A stretch of 64,000 nucleotides of DNA from Scleromatobacter humisilvae (GTDB taxonomy: Bacteria > Pseudomonadota > Gammaproteobacteria > Burkholderiales > Burkholderiaceae_C), in NCBI RefSeq assembly GCF_023231945.1, contig NZ_JAJLJH010000002.1:496001-560000 (forward strand). The letters are read 5' to 3'. Of this stretch, positions 9,451-17,760 are shown piece after piece. Within the stretch, counting starts at the first letter, position 1, and each line of letters begins with the position of its first letter. The translations under genes were made by a program, and so were the position numbers. Under the pieces are notes generated by a model, which saw only the letters and a list, made by a program, of their open reading frames with translations, had not been told where the DNA came from and did no database searches.

Positions 9451-11390
9451 GGCTGAACCACCGCCTCGCGTTGCGGCGCCGGCGCGGCGACGGGCACCTC
9501 GTCGATCACGTTGCGCAGGAAGGCCTCGAACATCATCAACGTCCAGAGCGACGCGCTGTAGTCGCGCGCGCCCGACTGGTGGGCGTCGATCAGGTGCTCG
9601 AGGTACTTGCGGTCGAACCAGCCCGTCTCCGCCAGGCGCGGCCCGAGGATCGCGTCGCGCACGCGCTGCTTCAGCGGGCCGCGGAACCAGCGCGCCAGCG
9701 GCACCGCGAAACCCATCTTCGGGCGATAGAGAATGCTGTCGGGCAGCTGCGGCTCCATCGACTTCTTCAGCAGCCACTTGCCCTCCTGGCCGCGGATCTT
9801 CAGCGACGACGGCAGCGTGGCCATCCACTCGACCAGCTCGTGGTCCATCAGCGGCTCGCGCACCTCGAGCGAATGCGCCATGCTGGCGCGGTCGACCTTG
9901 GTGTTGATGTCACCGACCAGGTAGGTCTTCAAGTCGAGGTACTGGATCAGCGCCAGCGGGTCGTCGGTGGACGCATTCGCGGCGTGGCGGTCGAACACCT
10001 GCTCCGCGCTGTAGCCGGCCAGCTCGCTCTTGAAGCGGGCGCTGAACAGCTGGTCGCGCATCGGCGTCGACAGGATGGACATCGAATGGAAGTAGGCCTC
10101 GACGGACGTGCGCGCCATGCCCTGGAACGTCGTCTTGGCGCGGAACATGCGCGGCGCCCAGTCTGCCTTCGGATAGGCGCGGCCCAGCGTGTTGAAGATC
10201 GGCCGGCGCATGGCCAGCGGCATCGCCGAGCGGAAGCGTTCCTCGAACAGGTGCAGCTTGTAGCGCCGGTAGCCGCCGAAGGTCTCATCTCCGCCGTCGC
10301 CCGACAGCGCCACGGTGACATGCTTGCGCGCGAGCTGGCACACGCGGTAGGTCGGGATCGCCGAGCTGTCGGCAAACGGCTCGTCGTACTGGCGCGCGAG
10401 CGTGTCGATGAGGTCGAAGTCGTCGCTGCGCACCGTCTCCACGTGGTGGTTGGTGCGGTACTTGTCGGCGACCAGCTGCGCGAACTCGGCCTCGTCGAAG
10501 GCCGGATCGTCGAACGCGACCGAGCAGGTGTTGACCTTGCCGTCGGTCTGGCCCGCCATCGTCGCCACGACGGCGCTGGAGTCGACGCCGCCGGACAGGA
10601 AGGCGCCGAGCGGCACCTCCGAGATCATGCGCAGGCGGATCGACTCGTCGAGCCGGTGCCGCAGCTCGGCGCAGGCATCCTCGGCGCCGATGCGGCTGTC
10701 GAGCGTGAAGCGGACGTCCCAGTATTGCTGCGGCTCGACCGCGCGTTCGCCGCGTTTGACGACCAGCGTGTGCCCCGGCGACAGCTTGCGCGCCTGCTTG
10801 AAGATGGTGCGCGGCTCGGCGACGTAGCCGAGCGCGAAGTACTCCTCCACCGCGGCCGGATCCATGTCTCGCGACAGCCCGCCGTGGGCGAGCAGCGCCT
10901 TCAGCTCCGAGCCGAAGACGAAGCGGCCGTCGGCCAGCCAGGCGTAGTACAACGGCTTGACGGCGAGGCGGTCACGCGCGAGGAACAACGTCTGCTGGTT
11001 GCGATCCCACAGCGCGAACGCGAACATGCCGCGGAAGCGCTTGACGCAGTCCACGCCCCAGGCCTCCCACGCGTGGACGATGCATTCGGTGTCGCTGCGC
11101 GTGTGGAACACGTGGCCCAGAGCCTGCAGCTCGGGAATGAGCGACTGGTAGTTGTAGATCTCGCCGTTGAACACGACCACGACCGAGCCGTCCTCGTTGA
11201 ACAGCGGCTGCTGGCCCGTCGACACGTCGATGATGGACAGGCGCCGGTGCGCGAGGCCGACGCCCGCCTCCACGTGCACCGAACCCTCGTCCGGGCCGCG
11301 GTGATGCTGGGCCTGGTTCATCCGCGCCAGGGCGTCGCGATCGATCTCGCTCGATCCCTGCGGATCCAAAATGCCGGCGATTCCACACAT
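9447..11390 (-). CDS. asnB: XrtA/PEP-CTERM system amidotransferase (AsnB family)
   Basis: Asparagine-synthetase-like enzyme of 647 residues, the form typical of XrtA loci (TIGR03108-like). Cys2 follows the initiator Met (MCGIAGILDPQG). The glutaminase domain shows HRRLSIIDVSTGQQPLFNED and FNGEIYNY, and the synthetase domain has FLSGGVDSSAVV and ALSGDGGDETFGGY. Expected to transfer amide nitrogen from glutamine to a carboxylate, most likely a uronic acid of the exopolysaccharide or its precursor; AsnB-type genes of this kind have been reported as needed for floc formation in related bacteria. An 82-base gap separates it from the upstream glycosyltransferase, the widest gap in the middle of the locus, so an internal promoter is possible. 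Confidence 0.9.
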   Translation of the reverse strand: MCGIAGILDPQGSSEIDRDALARMNQAQHHRGPDEGSVHVEAGVGLAHRRLSIIDVSTGQQPLFNEDGSVVVVFNGEIYNYQSLIPELQALGHVFHTRSDTECIVHAWEAWGVDCVKRFRGMFAFALWDRNQQTLFLARDRLAVKPLYYAWLADGRFVFGSELKALLAHGGLSRDMDPAAVEEYFALGYVAEPRTIFKQARKLSPGHTLVVKRGERAVEPQQYWDVRFTLDSRIGAEDACAELRHRLDESIRLRMISEVPLGAFLSGGVDSSAVVATMAGQTDGKVNTCSVAFDDPAFDEAEFAQLVADKYRTNHHVETVRSDDFDLIDTLARQYDEPFADSSAIPTYRVCQLARKHVTVALSGDGGDETFGGYRRYKLHLFEERFRSAMPLAMRRPIFNTLGRAYPKADWAPRMFRAKTTFQGMARTSVEAYFHSMSILSTPMRDQLFSARFKSELAGYSAEQVFDRHAANASTDDPLALIQYLDLKTYLVGDINTKVDRASMAHSLEVREPLMDHELVEWMATLPSSLKIRGQEGKWLLKKSMEPQLPDSILYRPKMGFAVPLARWFRGPLKQRVRDAILGPRLAETGWFDRKYLEHLIDAHQSGARDYSASLWTLMMFEAFLRNVIDEVPVAAPAPQREAVVQP

Positions 11391-11445
11391 GATGTCTTCC
11401 GATCAATCTAGGCCCGGGGCGCGGCGTGGCCGCTGGCCGGGTGGT

Positions 11446-11460
11446 GCATTGCATTGTCCA
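11446..11460 (-). promoter_or_regulatory. Weak candidate sigma-54 promoter ahead of the amidotransferase gene
   Basis: Read on the minus strand, TGGACAATGCAATGC has the GG and GC dinucleotides at the exact -24/-12 spacing, and its -12 part (ATGCA) is fair, but the -24 part departs from TGGCAC at three positions. It lies in the 82-base gap and would give a leader of about 45 bases. A PrsR-controlled internal promoter would make sense here, but a match this loose can occur by chance in GC-rich DNA. Confidence 0.25.
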
Positions 11461-11472
11461 AGCCGCGGCTCC

Positions 11473-12621
11473 TCAGTGTCCGCGCATCAGGCGCTCATAG
11501 GCGCCGCGATAGCCGTCGACCATGGCCTTGAGGCTGAAGCTCTCGACGGCCAGCTCGCGCGAACGCTCGCCGTGTCGCCGGCGCGTGTCCGGGTCGGCGA
11601 GGTACGCCGCAAGCAGGCGCTTGAGGGCCGCGACGTCGCCCACGTCGAACAGCGCGCCGTTGCCGCCGTCCTGCACCAGTTCGACGTTGCCGCCAACCCG
11701 CGTCGCGAGCACCGGCAGTCCGGTGGCCATGGCCTCCAGCACGGTGTTGGAGATGCCCTCGGCCAGCGACGGCAGCACGAACACGTCCATGCATTGGAGC
11801 AGCTGCGCGACGTCCGAGCGATCCCCCGCAAAGGTGGTCAGGTGCGCGATGCCGAGTGCCTGCGCCTGCCTTTCCAGCGCCTCGCGCAGCGGGCCGTTGC
11901 CCACGATCAGCAGCCGCGCCGATGCGGCGCCCGGGCCGCCCTCGCCCACCAGCTCGGCGAAGGCGCGCAGCAGCGCCTGCTGGTCCTTCACCGGCTGCAG
12001 CCGGCCGACAGTGCCGATGACGACCCGTCCCTCACCCTGCAGCGACGCCGGCAGAAGCGCCATCGGCTTGCGTTCGGCGGGATGGAACTTGTCGGTGTCG
12101 ACGCCGTTGCAGATCGTCGTGATGCGCTCCGGCCGGATGCCGACCCGCTCGACCAGGTAGTCGCGCAGGCTGCGGGAGACCGTCACGTAGCGCTCGACGA
12201 GCGGCGCGTGCAGCTTGCGCAGCACCTGCTCCTTGCGGCTGCGGCCGTCCAGGTCGTGGACGTCCCAGCCGTGTTCGCCATGCACGCAATGCTTCACGCC
12301 CGCCAGTCGCGCCGGCAGCAGCGCGTCGAGCCCGGACTTGTTGCGCGAGTGCACGATCGCCGGCTTGAGTCGGCGGAAGGTGCGGAACAGCTGGTAGCGC
12401 AGGCGCCACGTGCCGATCTGCGAGCGCCGCATCGCCATCACTTCCGTGTCGGGGCGGGTCAGGCGATTGCGGAAGTCGGAGTAGTCCTCGATGCAGACGA
12501 TGGCGTGCCGGTAGCTGGTCGACGGCATCCGGTTGATCAGGCTCACCAGTCCGTTCTCCATGCCACCGGTGACGAGATGGTGGATCACGTGCAGGATGAG
12601 CGGGCGCGTGTCGGTCGTCAT
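11473..12621 (-). CDS. XrtA/PEP-CTERM-associated glycosyltransferase (Stp2 type)
   Basis: GT4-family glycosyltransferase of 382 residues. The N-terminal segment ILHVIHHLVTGGMENGLVSL closely follows the signature of the Stp2 sugar transferase group tied to PEP-CTERM/EpsH systems (TIGR03088-like). Downstream motifs include IVHSRNKSGLDALLPARL, VIGTVGRLQPVKDQQALL and LPSLAEGISNTVLEAMATG with the conserved glutamates of the donor site. Cytoplasmic, repeat-unit assembly. Its ATG shares a four-base overlap with the stop of the formyltransferase-deacetylase fusion. It is followed by the 82-base gap that precedes the amidotransferase. Confidence 0.88.
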   Translation of the reverse strand: MTTDTRPLILHVIHHLVTGGMENGLVSLINRMPSTSYRHAIVCIEDYSDFRNRLTRPDTEVMAMRRSQIGTWRLRYQLFRTFRRLKPAIVHSRNKSGLDALLPARLAGVKHCVHGEHGWDVHDLDGRSRKEQVLRKLHAPLVERYVTVSRSLRDYLVERVGIRPERITTICNGVDTDKFHPAERKPMALLPASLQGEGRVVIGTVGRLQPVKDQQALLRAFAELVGEGGPGAASARLLIVGNGPLREALERQAQALGIAHLTTFAGDRSDVAQLLQCMDVFVLPSLAEGISNTVLEAMATGLPVLATRVGGNVELVQDGGNGALFDVGDVAALKRLLAAYLADPDTRRRHGERSRELAVESFSLKAMVDGYRGAYERLMRGH

Positions 12622-14234
12622 CACAGCCCCACGCACTCGCGCATGAACGCCTGGTCGGAGAACTGCCAGTGGATGCCGCGCCGCAGGACGTTGAACGGAT
12701 CGACGCGGCGCACGTTGGTGCCGCCATAGGCCGACAGGCAACCCGTGTAGCCGGCCTGCCGCACCAAGTCGAGCCGGCTCGGCGTCATGTGGTGGCGGCC
12801 ACCGTACGGATAGCCCAGGATCACGTCCTGGATGCCGAGCTCGCGCCGCAGCGTGTCGCGCGACTCGGTCAGCTCGTTCCAGACCACGTCCTCCGGCTCG
12901 CCCGCGCAGTCGATGTGGTTGACCGTGTGCGAGCCGATCGTGAAGCCGTGCTTCTTCATCGTGCGCAGCTGGTCCCAGTCCATCGTCGGGATCGGGTCGT
13001 TCCGGCGCTTGACGTCGTGCGGGAACGTGCGATCGGTGTTGACGATGCCCGTGGACACGAAGAAGGCCGCCGGGATCTGGTGGCGCACGAGGATCGGCAC
13101 CGCGTTGTCGTGGTTGTCGCGGTAGCCGTCGTCGAAGGTGACGCACACGAGCGGCTGGCGCGAGCGCGGGATGACCTGGGCGTCCAGCACCTCCTCGAGC
13201 GACAGCACGCGGCAATGCCGGCGGATCAGCGCCATCTGCCGATGGAACTGCTCGACGCCGGTGCTCAGGTTGTCGCGCACGTCGTCGGTGACGCGGTGGT
13301 ACAGCAGCACCGTGATGCGCGGCGCCGCCGCGCGATAGAGCCCGGAGCGCCAGGCCGCGTGCGTGCCGCGGCCGAGGCCGGCCTTCAGCAAGGCCTTGGG
13401 CAGCGGCTCGGCGACCGGGTCGCGCGCCGCCAGCTTGCGTTCGAGCGCCGCGACCTGGGCCAGCGACGGCTTGCGGTTGGTGCGCCCGCCGGTGCCCTGC
13501 GGCGAGGGCACGGCCGTGCCTTGCAGGACATCCGCGAGCGCGGACTGCACGAGCCGGTTGCCGACTTCGTCGAGCCTGAGCTGCAGCCCCTTGACGGTGG
13601 AGAACGGCGCGCACGGCACGACCTCGCGCGCGGCCACGGCGCCGGTATCCAGCTTCTCGTCGACCCAGTGCACGGTGCAGCCGACGCTGGTCTCGCCGTT
13701 CCAGAGTTCCCAGAACGCCGGCGGCATGCCGCGATAGTCGGGCACCCGTCCCTTGTGCAGGTTGAGCGTGCCGGCCTCGGGCAGCGCGAACAGCGGCTTG
13801 CGGAGGATCGGGGCGCCGAGTGCCAGCCCGAGTCGCGGCGCGAAGTCCTGCACCAGGCGGATCGAGTCGGGCGCGTGGATGTCGGGCACGCGCACGATGC
13901 GCACATTGCGGCGCGCGGCGAACGCGTCGCTGGAGAAGTCGCTCCCCGGCAGTGCGTTCGTGCCGGGCTGCGGCGCGCCGCCCCGGCTGCCGGCGACGCG
14001 TCGCCAGACTTCGCCGAGCGTGTACGGAAACCAGCGCCAGCGATCGCGGCGCAGGGCGCGCCACTGGCTCTTGACGAGCGGCACGAGGCGCTTGCGCGGC
14101 GAATGCACGAGCACCAGCCACTCCATGCCGGCGATCGCCTCGTCGGCCAGCACGATCCCCTTGCGCACAGCGAACGACAGGTCGCCCGTGAAGACGACGA
14201 CCCGGTTGCCCGACGCGCCCACGGCGCCGCTCAT
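12621..14234 (-). CDS. Fusion of formyltransferase-fold domain and NodB-type polysaccharide deacetylase
   Basis: A 537-residue two-domain protein. Residues about 10-240 resemble the formyl_trans_N fold: LNLHKGRVPDYRG supplies Asn158 and His160, and VDEKLDTGAV supplies Asp196, the Asn-His-Asp set used by folate-dependent formyltransferases. Residues about 300-537 are a NodB-type carbohydrate esterase: TFDDGYRDN (Asp368, Asp369) and GSHTVNH (His436, His440) give the metal-binding Asp-His-His and catalytic base. One polypeptide could thus remove an acetyl group and put a formyl group on the freed amine, or act on separate sugars. There is no obvious signal peptide, so it probably acts in the cytoplasm on nucleotide- or lipid-linked sugars. 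Both ends overlap neighbours by ATGA or TGA sharing. Confidence 0.8.
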   Translation of the reverse strand: MSGAVGASGNRVVVFTGDLSFAVRKGIVLADEAIAGMEWLVLVHSPRKRLVPLVKSQWRALRRDRWRWFPYTLGEVWRRVAGSRGGAPQPGTNALPGSDFSSDAFAARRNVRIVRVPDIHAPDSIRLVQDFAPRLGLALGAPILRKPLFALPEAGTLNLHKGRVPDYRGMPPAFWELWNGETSVGCTVHWVDEKLDTGAVAAREVVPCAPFSTVKGLQLRLDEVGNRLVQSALADVLQGTAVPSPQGTGGRTNRKPSLAQVAALERKLAARDPVAEPLPKALLKAGLGRGTHAAWRSGLYRAAAPRITVLLYHRVTDDVRDNLSTGVEQFHRQMALIRRHCRVLSLEEVLDAQVIPRSRQPLVCVTFDDGYRDNHDNAVPILVRHQIPAAFFVSTGIVNTDRTFPHDVKRRNDPIPTMDWDQLRTMKKHGFTIGSHTVNHIDCAGEPEDVVWNELTESRDTLRRELGIQDVILGYPYGGRHHMTPSRLDLVRQAGYTGCLSAYGGTNVRRVDPFNVLRRGIHWQFSDQAFMRECVGL

Positions 14235-15835
14235 CGCTGCCTCCACGTCCGCGTCAGCTGCGCGTCGAGCACCCCGAAGTTGTCCTGCACGAAGGACTGC
14301 AGGGCGCGCTCGGCCAACGCCGGCGAGGTCCCGCCCACGTACACGATGAGCTCCGCGGAATCGTCGCCGCGGCCCAGAAGCCGGTCGATGGCCACGCCCG
14401 CCTTCGCCACGGCGTCGCTGCTGGTGAAGCGGCCGCCGACCCAGTAGACCTGCCAGGCCGTCACGCTTGTTTCGCCGCCGCCGCTGAGTTCGTCGCGAGG
14501 ACGCAGTTCGGCGCTGCGCAGGTCGATCGCCGTCGACCCGGTCGCCACGTGACGGCGTCCGTCGACGACGCGCCTCCAGCGCTTGTCCTCGCTCTGCGCC
14601 AGCAGCGCGTCCGCGTCGCTCAGCTTGCGCAGGTCGTCCTGCTGGCGGTAGTACGCGACGTAGAGCCCGACCGGCGGCAGGCCCTCCTTGCGGTAGACGG
14701 CGTCGACCAGGGCGGACGGGTTGTCCAGCTTCGGCTTCCATTCGACGCCTGGATCGCCGGAGACCGCGGACCATCCCGGCGCGAGCGTGGCGGGTGCCGC
14801 GAGCACCGGCGCGGCCGTCGACTCGCGGCGGCCGAGTTCGCGCAGCGTCCAGGGCGGCACCGCGGCCAGCACGATCAGCGCCGCGGCGACGGCAAACGTC
14901 GCCTGCATGCGGGCGCGCGTCCCCGCTCCGGCGACCGCTTGGCCCGATGTCGCGGCCGCGGCGCGCGGCGCGGGCGGCTCCGACCAGCGGATGCCGACCC
15001 AGAACAACAGGAAGATCACGATGCCGAAGAACAGCCAGCCGTAGATCAGGTGGTCGACGCCGGTGGCGATCCGGTTGTCCGACAGGTGGCCCAGCATCAC
15101 GATCAGGTAGGCCCGCACCCAGTTCGCCAGCAAGGGCATCAGCAGCGACACGCCCATGAAGATCACGCGGCGCCTCGTCGAGCTGTACATCAGGTAGGCG
15201 TAGAGCGTGCCCACCATGAAAGACGCGATCAGGTAGCGCACGCCGCTGCAGGCCTCGACGACCGACCATTGGCCGGACGGGATCACGAACATCAGCCCTT
15301 CGCGAAAGACCGGCACGCCGCTCAGGCGCACCGCGGCGACCGTGAAGTCGGCGGTCATCTGCATCAGCAGCGGCAGCAGGAACTCGCCCAGCGGCACCGC
15401 GAAGAACAGGAAGGCCAGCGGAAAGGCGGCTGCGCGCGCAACGCGCATTCCCAGCACCGCGGGCACGGCCAGCGCCAGCATCGCCACGAAGGCCAGTTGC
15501 GTGATGGCGTTGACGGCCGCGAGTTCGCCCAACAGCCACAGCACGGCGATGCCCGCCATCGGCAGCAGCATCCACGCATTCGCACGCGGCGGGATGGCCG
15601 CCAGCCGCTCGCGATCGCGCCACAGCAGCCAGGCGCAGATCGGCGGCACGAGGAACGCGTGCATGAAGGTTTCCGACCGGATCCAGATGCCCACCATGCC
15701 GGCCGCGGTCGACCAGTACAGCGCCAGCACGGCCGCCACGACGAGCGCCAGCGCGGGCAGCGACGTGCTCCAGGCGCTGCCGGGCGCCGGCCGGCTCAGG
15801 CGGACGCTGGGCGTCGGTGGCAAGGTCGTGCTCAT
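14231..15835 (-). CDS. xrtA: Exosortase A fused to EpsI domain
   Basis: Inner-membrane cysteine protease-like transpeptidase that recognises PEP-CTERM sorting signals. Residues about 25-300 are the polytopic exosortase, with the catalytic triad visible as Cys196 (VVEACSGVRYL), Arg241 (NWVRAYL) and His262 (GVDHLIYGW). Residues about 310-534 form an EpsI-type periplasmic domain (GWSAVSGDPGVEW, YVAYYRQQDDLRKLSD, WQVYWVGGRFTSSDA) that in other loci is often a separate gene. Substrates are present in the window: the PEP-CTERM proteins at 26141-26968 and 58891-59820. The ATG overlaps the femAB stop, and the stop overlaps the next start, both by four bases. Confidence 0.93.
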   Translation of the reverse strand: MSTTLPPTPSVRLSRPAPGSAWSTSLPALALVVAAVLALYWSTAAGMVGIWIRSETFMHAFLVPPICAWLLWRDRERLAAIPPRANAWMLLPMAGIAVLWLLGELAAVNAITQLAFVAMLALAVPAVLGMRVARAAAFPLAFLFFAVPLGEFLLPLLMQMTADFTVAAVRLSGVPVFREGLMFVIPSGQWSVVEACSGVRYLIASFMVGTLYAYLMYSSTRRRVIFMGVSLLMPLLANWVRAYLIVMLGHLSDNRIATGVDHLIYGWLFFGIVIFLLFWVGIRWSEPPAPRAAAATSGQAVAGAGTRARMQATFAVAAALIVLAAVPPWTLRELGRRESTAAPVLAAPATLAPGWSAVSGDPGVEWKPKLDNPSALVDAVYRKEGLPPVGLYVAYYRQQDDLRKLSDADALLAQSEDKRWRRVVDGRRHVATGSTAIDLRSAELRPRDELSGGGETSVTAWQVYWVGGRFTSSDAVAKAGVAIDRLLGRGDDSAELIVYVGGTSPALAERALQSFVQDNFGVLDAQLTRTWRQR

Positions 15836-16878
15836 CCCAGGCTGCGCACGACGAAGGGGCCAAGCCAGTTCGCCACCCCGATCGGCAGGCGGCGCCAGGT
15901 TTCGATCATCAGCTTGTACTTCGCGTTGGACGGGTTGTTCTGCGGAATCGCGTCGCGCTTGTAGAGCTGGTATTCGTAGTGCAGCGGCGCCGGCTCGAAG
16001 CCCCAGTTCTTCTTGAACGAATACGAGCCCGTGCCCTGCTTGCTGCGTCCGTAGTCGAAGACCTTGAGGCCGCGCGCGCAGGCGCGGCGCATCAGCTCCC
16101 AGTACTTGAAGTCGTTGGCGGCCAGGTCGCGCGCGAGCACGTCGTCGCCCGCGTAGTACGGCAGCACCTCGTCGCGGAAGTAGAAGCTGAGGACGCTGCT
16201 GAGCGTGCGGCCATCCGGCGCCACGACCGTCAGCACCTCGCAATCGCCGGCGAACTCGTCCAGCAGCGCCTGGAAATAGCGCTTGGGCATCGCCGGCGTG
16301 CCGTGCCGATGCACGTTGTCGGCGTACAGCGCGAAGAAGCGCCCGACGCCGTCGTCGATCTCGCTGCGCAGGCCGTTCTTGATCCCCTTGCGCACCATCG
16401 CCCGCTGCTTGCGCGGGATGGCCAGCATGTTGGCTTCCTCGTCCGGCAGGATCTCGCGGCGGAAAGTGACGTAGAGATCCTGCAGCGGCCAGTCCGAGTG
16501 ACGCTGCACGACGTTGCGCAGCTCGAGGTGGTCGACGCCCAGGTTGCGCCCGATCCGCGACGCCTCCTTCTCCAGCGCGAGCGCGACCGCCTCTGTGACC
16601 GCGGCGACACCGCCATAGACCGCGAACGGCAGGCTCGTCAGCGAGTTGCCGAACAGCGCGCTGTCGACGTGGCCCAGCGGCAGCACGCCGGCGATCTGGC
16701 CGTCGAGCTCGGCGTAGAGGAAGTACGCGTCGTGCCGGAACACGTCGACCAGGATGTTCTGCCATCCGGCGCGATGGAAGAACGTGGCGCTGGGGCAGCC
16801 CTGGACGAACGCGTCCCAGGCCTCGGCCGCGGCGCGATCGTGGCGCGCCAGCCGCTTGATCTGCAGGGCGGCGGCCAT
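15832..16878 (-). CDS. FemAB-related protein, PEP-CTERM system-associated
   Basis: Protein of 348 residues with a double GNAT-like (FemAB) fold of the group that co-occurs with XrtA (TIGR03019-like). Recognisable segments are FFHRAGWQNILVDVF near residue 33, PRKQRAMVRKGIKNGLRSEI in the middle, and the C-terminal KVFDYGRSKQGTGSYSFKKN. FemAB relatives transfer aminoacyl or acyl groups; the acceptor here may be a sugar of the exopolysaccharide or a PEP-CTERM protein, which is unknown. Soluble, no signal peptide. It overlaps the XrtA start by four bases and its own ATG shares one base with the deacetylase stop (TGATG). Confidence 0.88.
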   Translation of the reverse strand: MAAALQIKRLARHDRAAAEAWDAFVQGCPSATFFHRAGWQNILVDVFRHDAYFLYAELDGQIAGVLPLGHVDSALFGNSLTSLPFAVYGGVAAVTEAVALALEKEASRIGRNLGVDHLELRNVVQRHSDWPLQDLYVTFRREILPDEEANMLAIPRKQRAMVRKGIKNGLRSEIDDGVGRFFALYADNVHRHGTPAMPKRYFQALLDEFAGDCEVLTVVAPDGRTLSSVLSFYFRDEVLPYYAGDDVLARDLAANDFKYWELMRRACARGLKVFDYGRSKQGTGSYSFKKNWGFEPAPLHYEYQLYKRDAIPQNNPSNAKYKLMIETWRRLPIGVANWLGPFVVRSLG

Positions 16879-17744
16879 CAATTCAGCGCCCGGCCCGTCG
16901 CCGTGCCGGCCTTGAGGAAGATGTCGTCCATGCGGCCCCACTTGAAGTCCGCCAGCAGGCCGATCAGGCGGTCTTCCATGCGATCGATGTTGACGTAATG
17001 GCGGAAGCGCGTCTTGGCATCGATGCCCGCGATCCTCGGCTGCGCGACGTCGAACTCCCACGGGTGGCAATAGAAGATGGCGGCCTGCTGATCCATCTCG
17101 TGCACGCGCTTGATCATCCAGCGCGACACCGGATACGGCAGCAGCCGGAAATAGCCGCCGCCGCTCGAAGGCAGGTTGCGCTTGAACACGCGCAGCGTGG
17201 TGATGGGCACCTCGATCAGCTCGGGCTTGACGCGGTAGGCGAAGCGCGGCGCATCCGGCATGCCGTAATGGTCGTGGCGGATCGGATAGATGCTGGAGCT
17301 GTAGCGGTAGCCGGCGCGCAACAGGCAGTCGAAGGCCCACAGGTTGGCCGTGCCGATCGAGAAGCTCGGCGCCCGATAGCCGGTCACCGCGCAGCCGCCG
17401 ACATCCTCGAGGATCGCCTTGGCGCGCGTGATGTCGTCAAGGAACTCGGCTTCGGTGAGGTCGCTCGCGCGCTGGTGGCCATAGCCGTGGCTGGCCAGCT
17501 CATGGCCCCCGCTCACGATGCGGCGCACCAGCTCGGGATAGCGCTCCGCGATCCAGCCGAGCGTGAAGAAGGTGGCCTTCGTCTCGTGCGCGGCGAGGAT
17601 CTCGAGCAGCCGGTCGACGTTGCGCTCGACGCGGCATTCGCGCTGGCCCCACTCGCTGCGCGCGATGTACGGCGCGAACGCGGAGACCTGGAAGTAGTCC
17701 TCCACGTCGATGGTCATGGCGTTGATGATCGTGTCCGACGGCAT
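16878..17744 (-). CDS. Polysaccharide deacetylase, PEP-CTERM locus subfamily
   Basis: NodB-fold carbohydrate esterase of 288 residues, the form regularly found in XrtA loci (TIGR03006-like). The first motif is TIDVEDYFQV with Asp13 and Asp16, the second is HELASHGYGHQ with the two metal-binding histidines, and FYCHPWEFD and YRAPSFSIG form the rest of the active site. Predicted to N- or O-deacetylate the glycan. The start at 17744 gives MPSDTIINAM; an internal ATG at 17717, just before TIDVEDYF, is an alternative. It begins 16 bases after the epimerase stop codon. This is the second NodB domain in the locus, the other being fused to a formyltransferase. Confidence 0.9.
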   Translation of the reverse strand: MPSDTIINAMTIDVEDYFQVSAFAPYIARSEWGQRECRVERNVDRLLEILAAHETKATFFTLGWIAERYPELVRRIVSGGHELASHGYGHQRASDLTEAEFLDDITRAKAILEDVGGCAVTGYRAPSFSIGTANLWAFDCLLRAGYRYSSSIYPIRHDHYGMPDAPRFAYRVKPELIEVPITTLRVFKRNLPSSGGGYFRLLPYPVSRWMIKRVHEMDQQAAIFYCHPWEFDVAQPRIAGIDAKTRFRHYVNIDRMEDRLIGLLADFKWGRMDDIFLKAGTATGRALN

Positions 17745-17760
17745 GGGATCTCGTCTCAAG

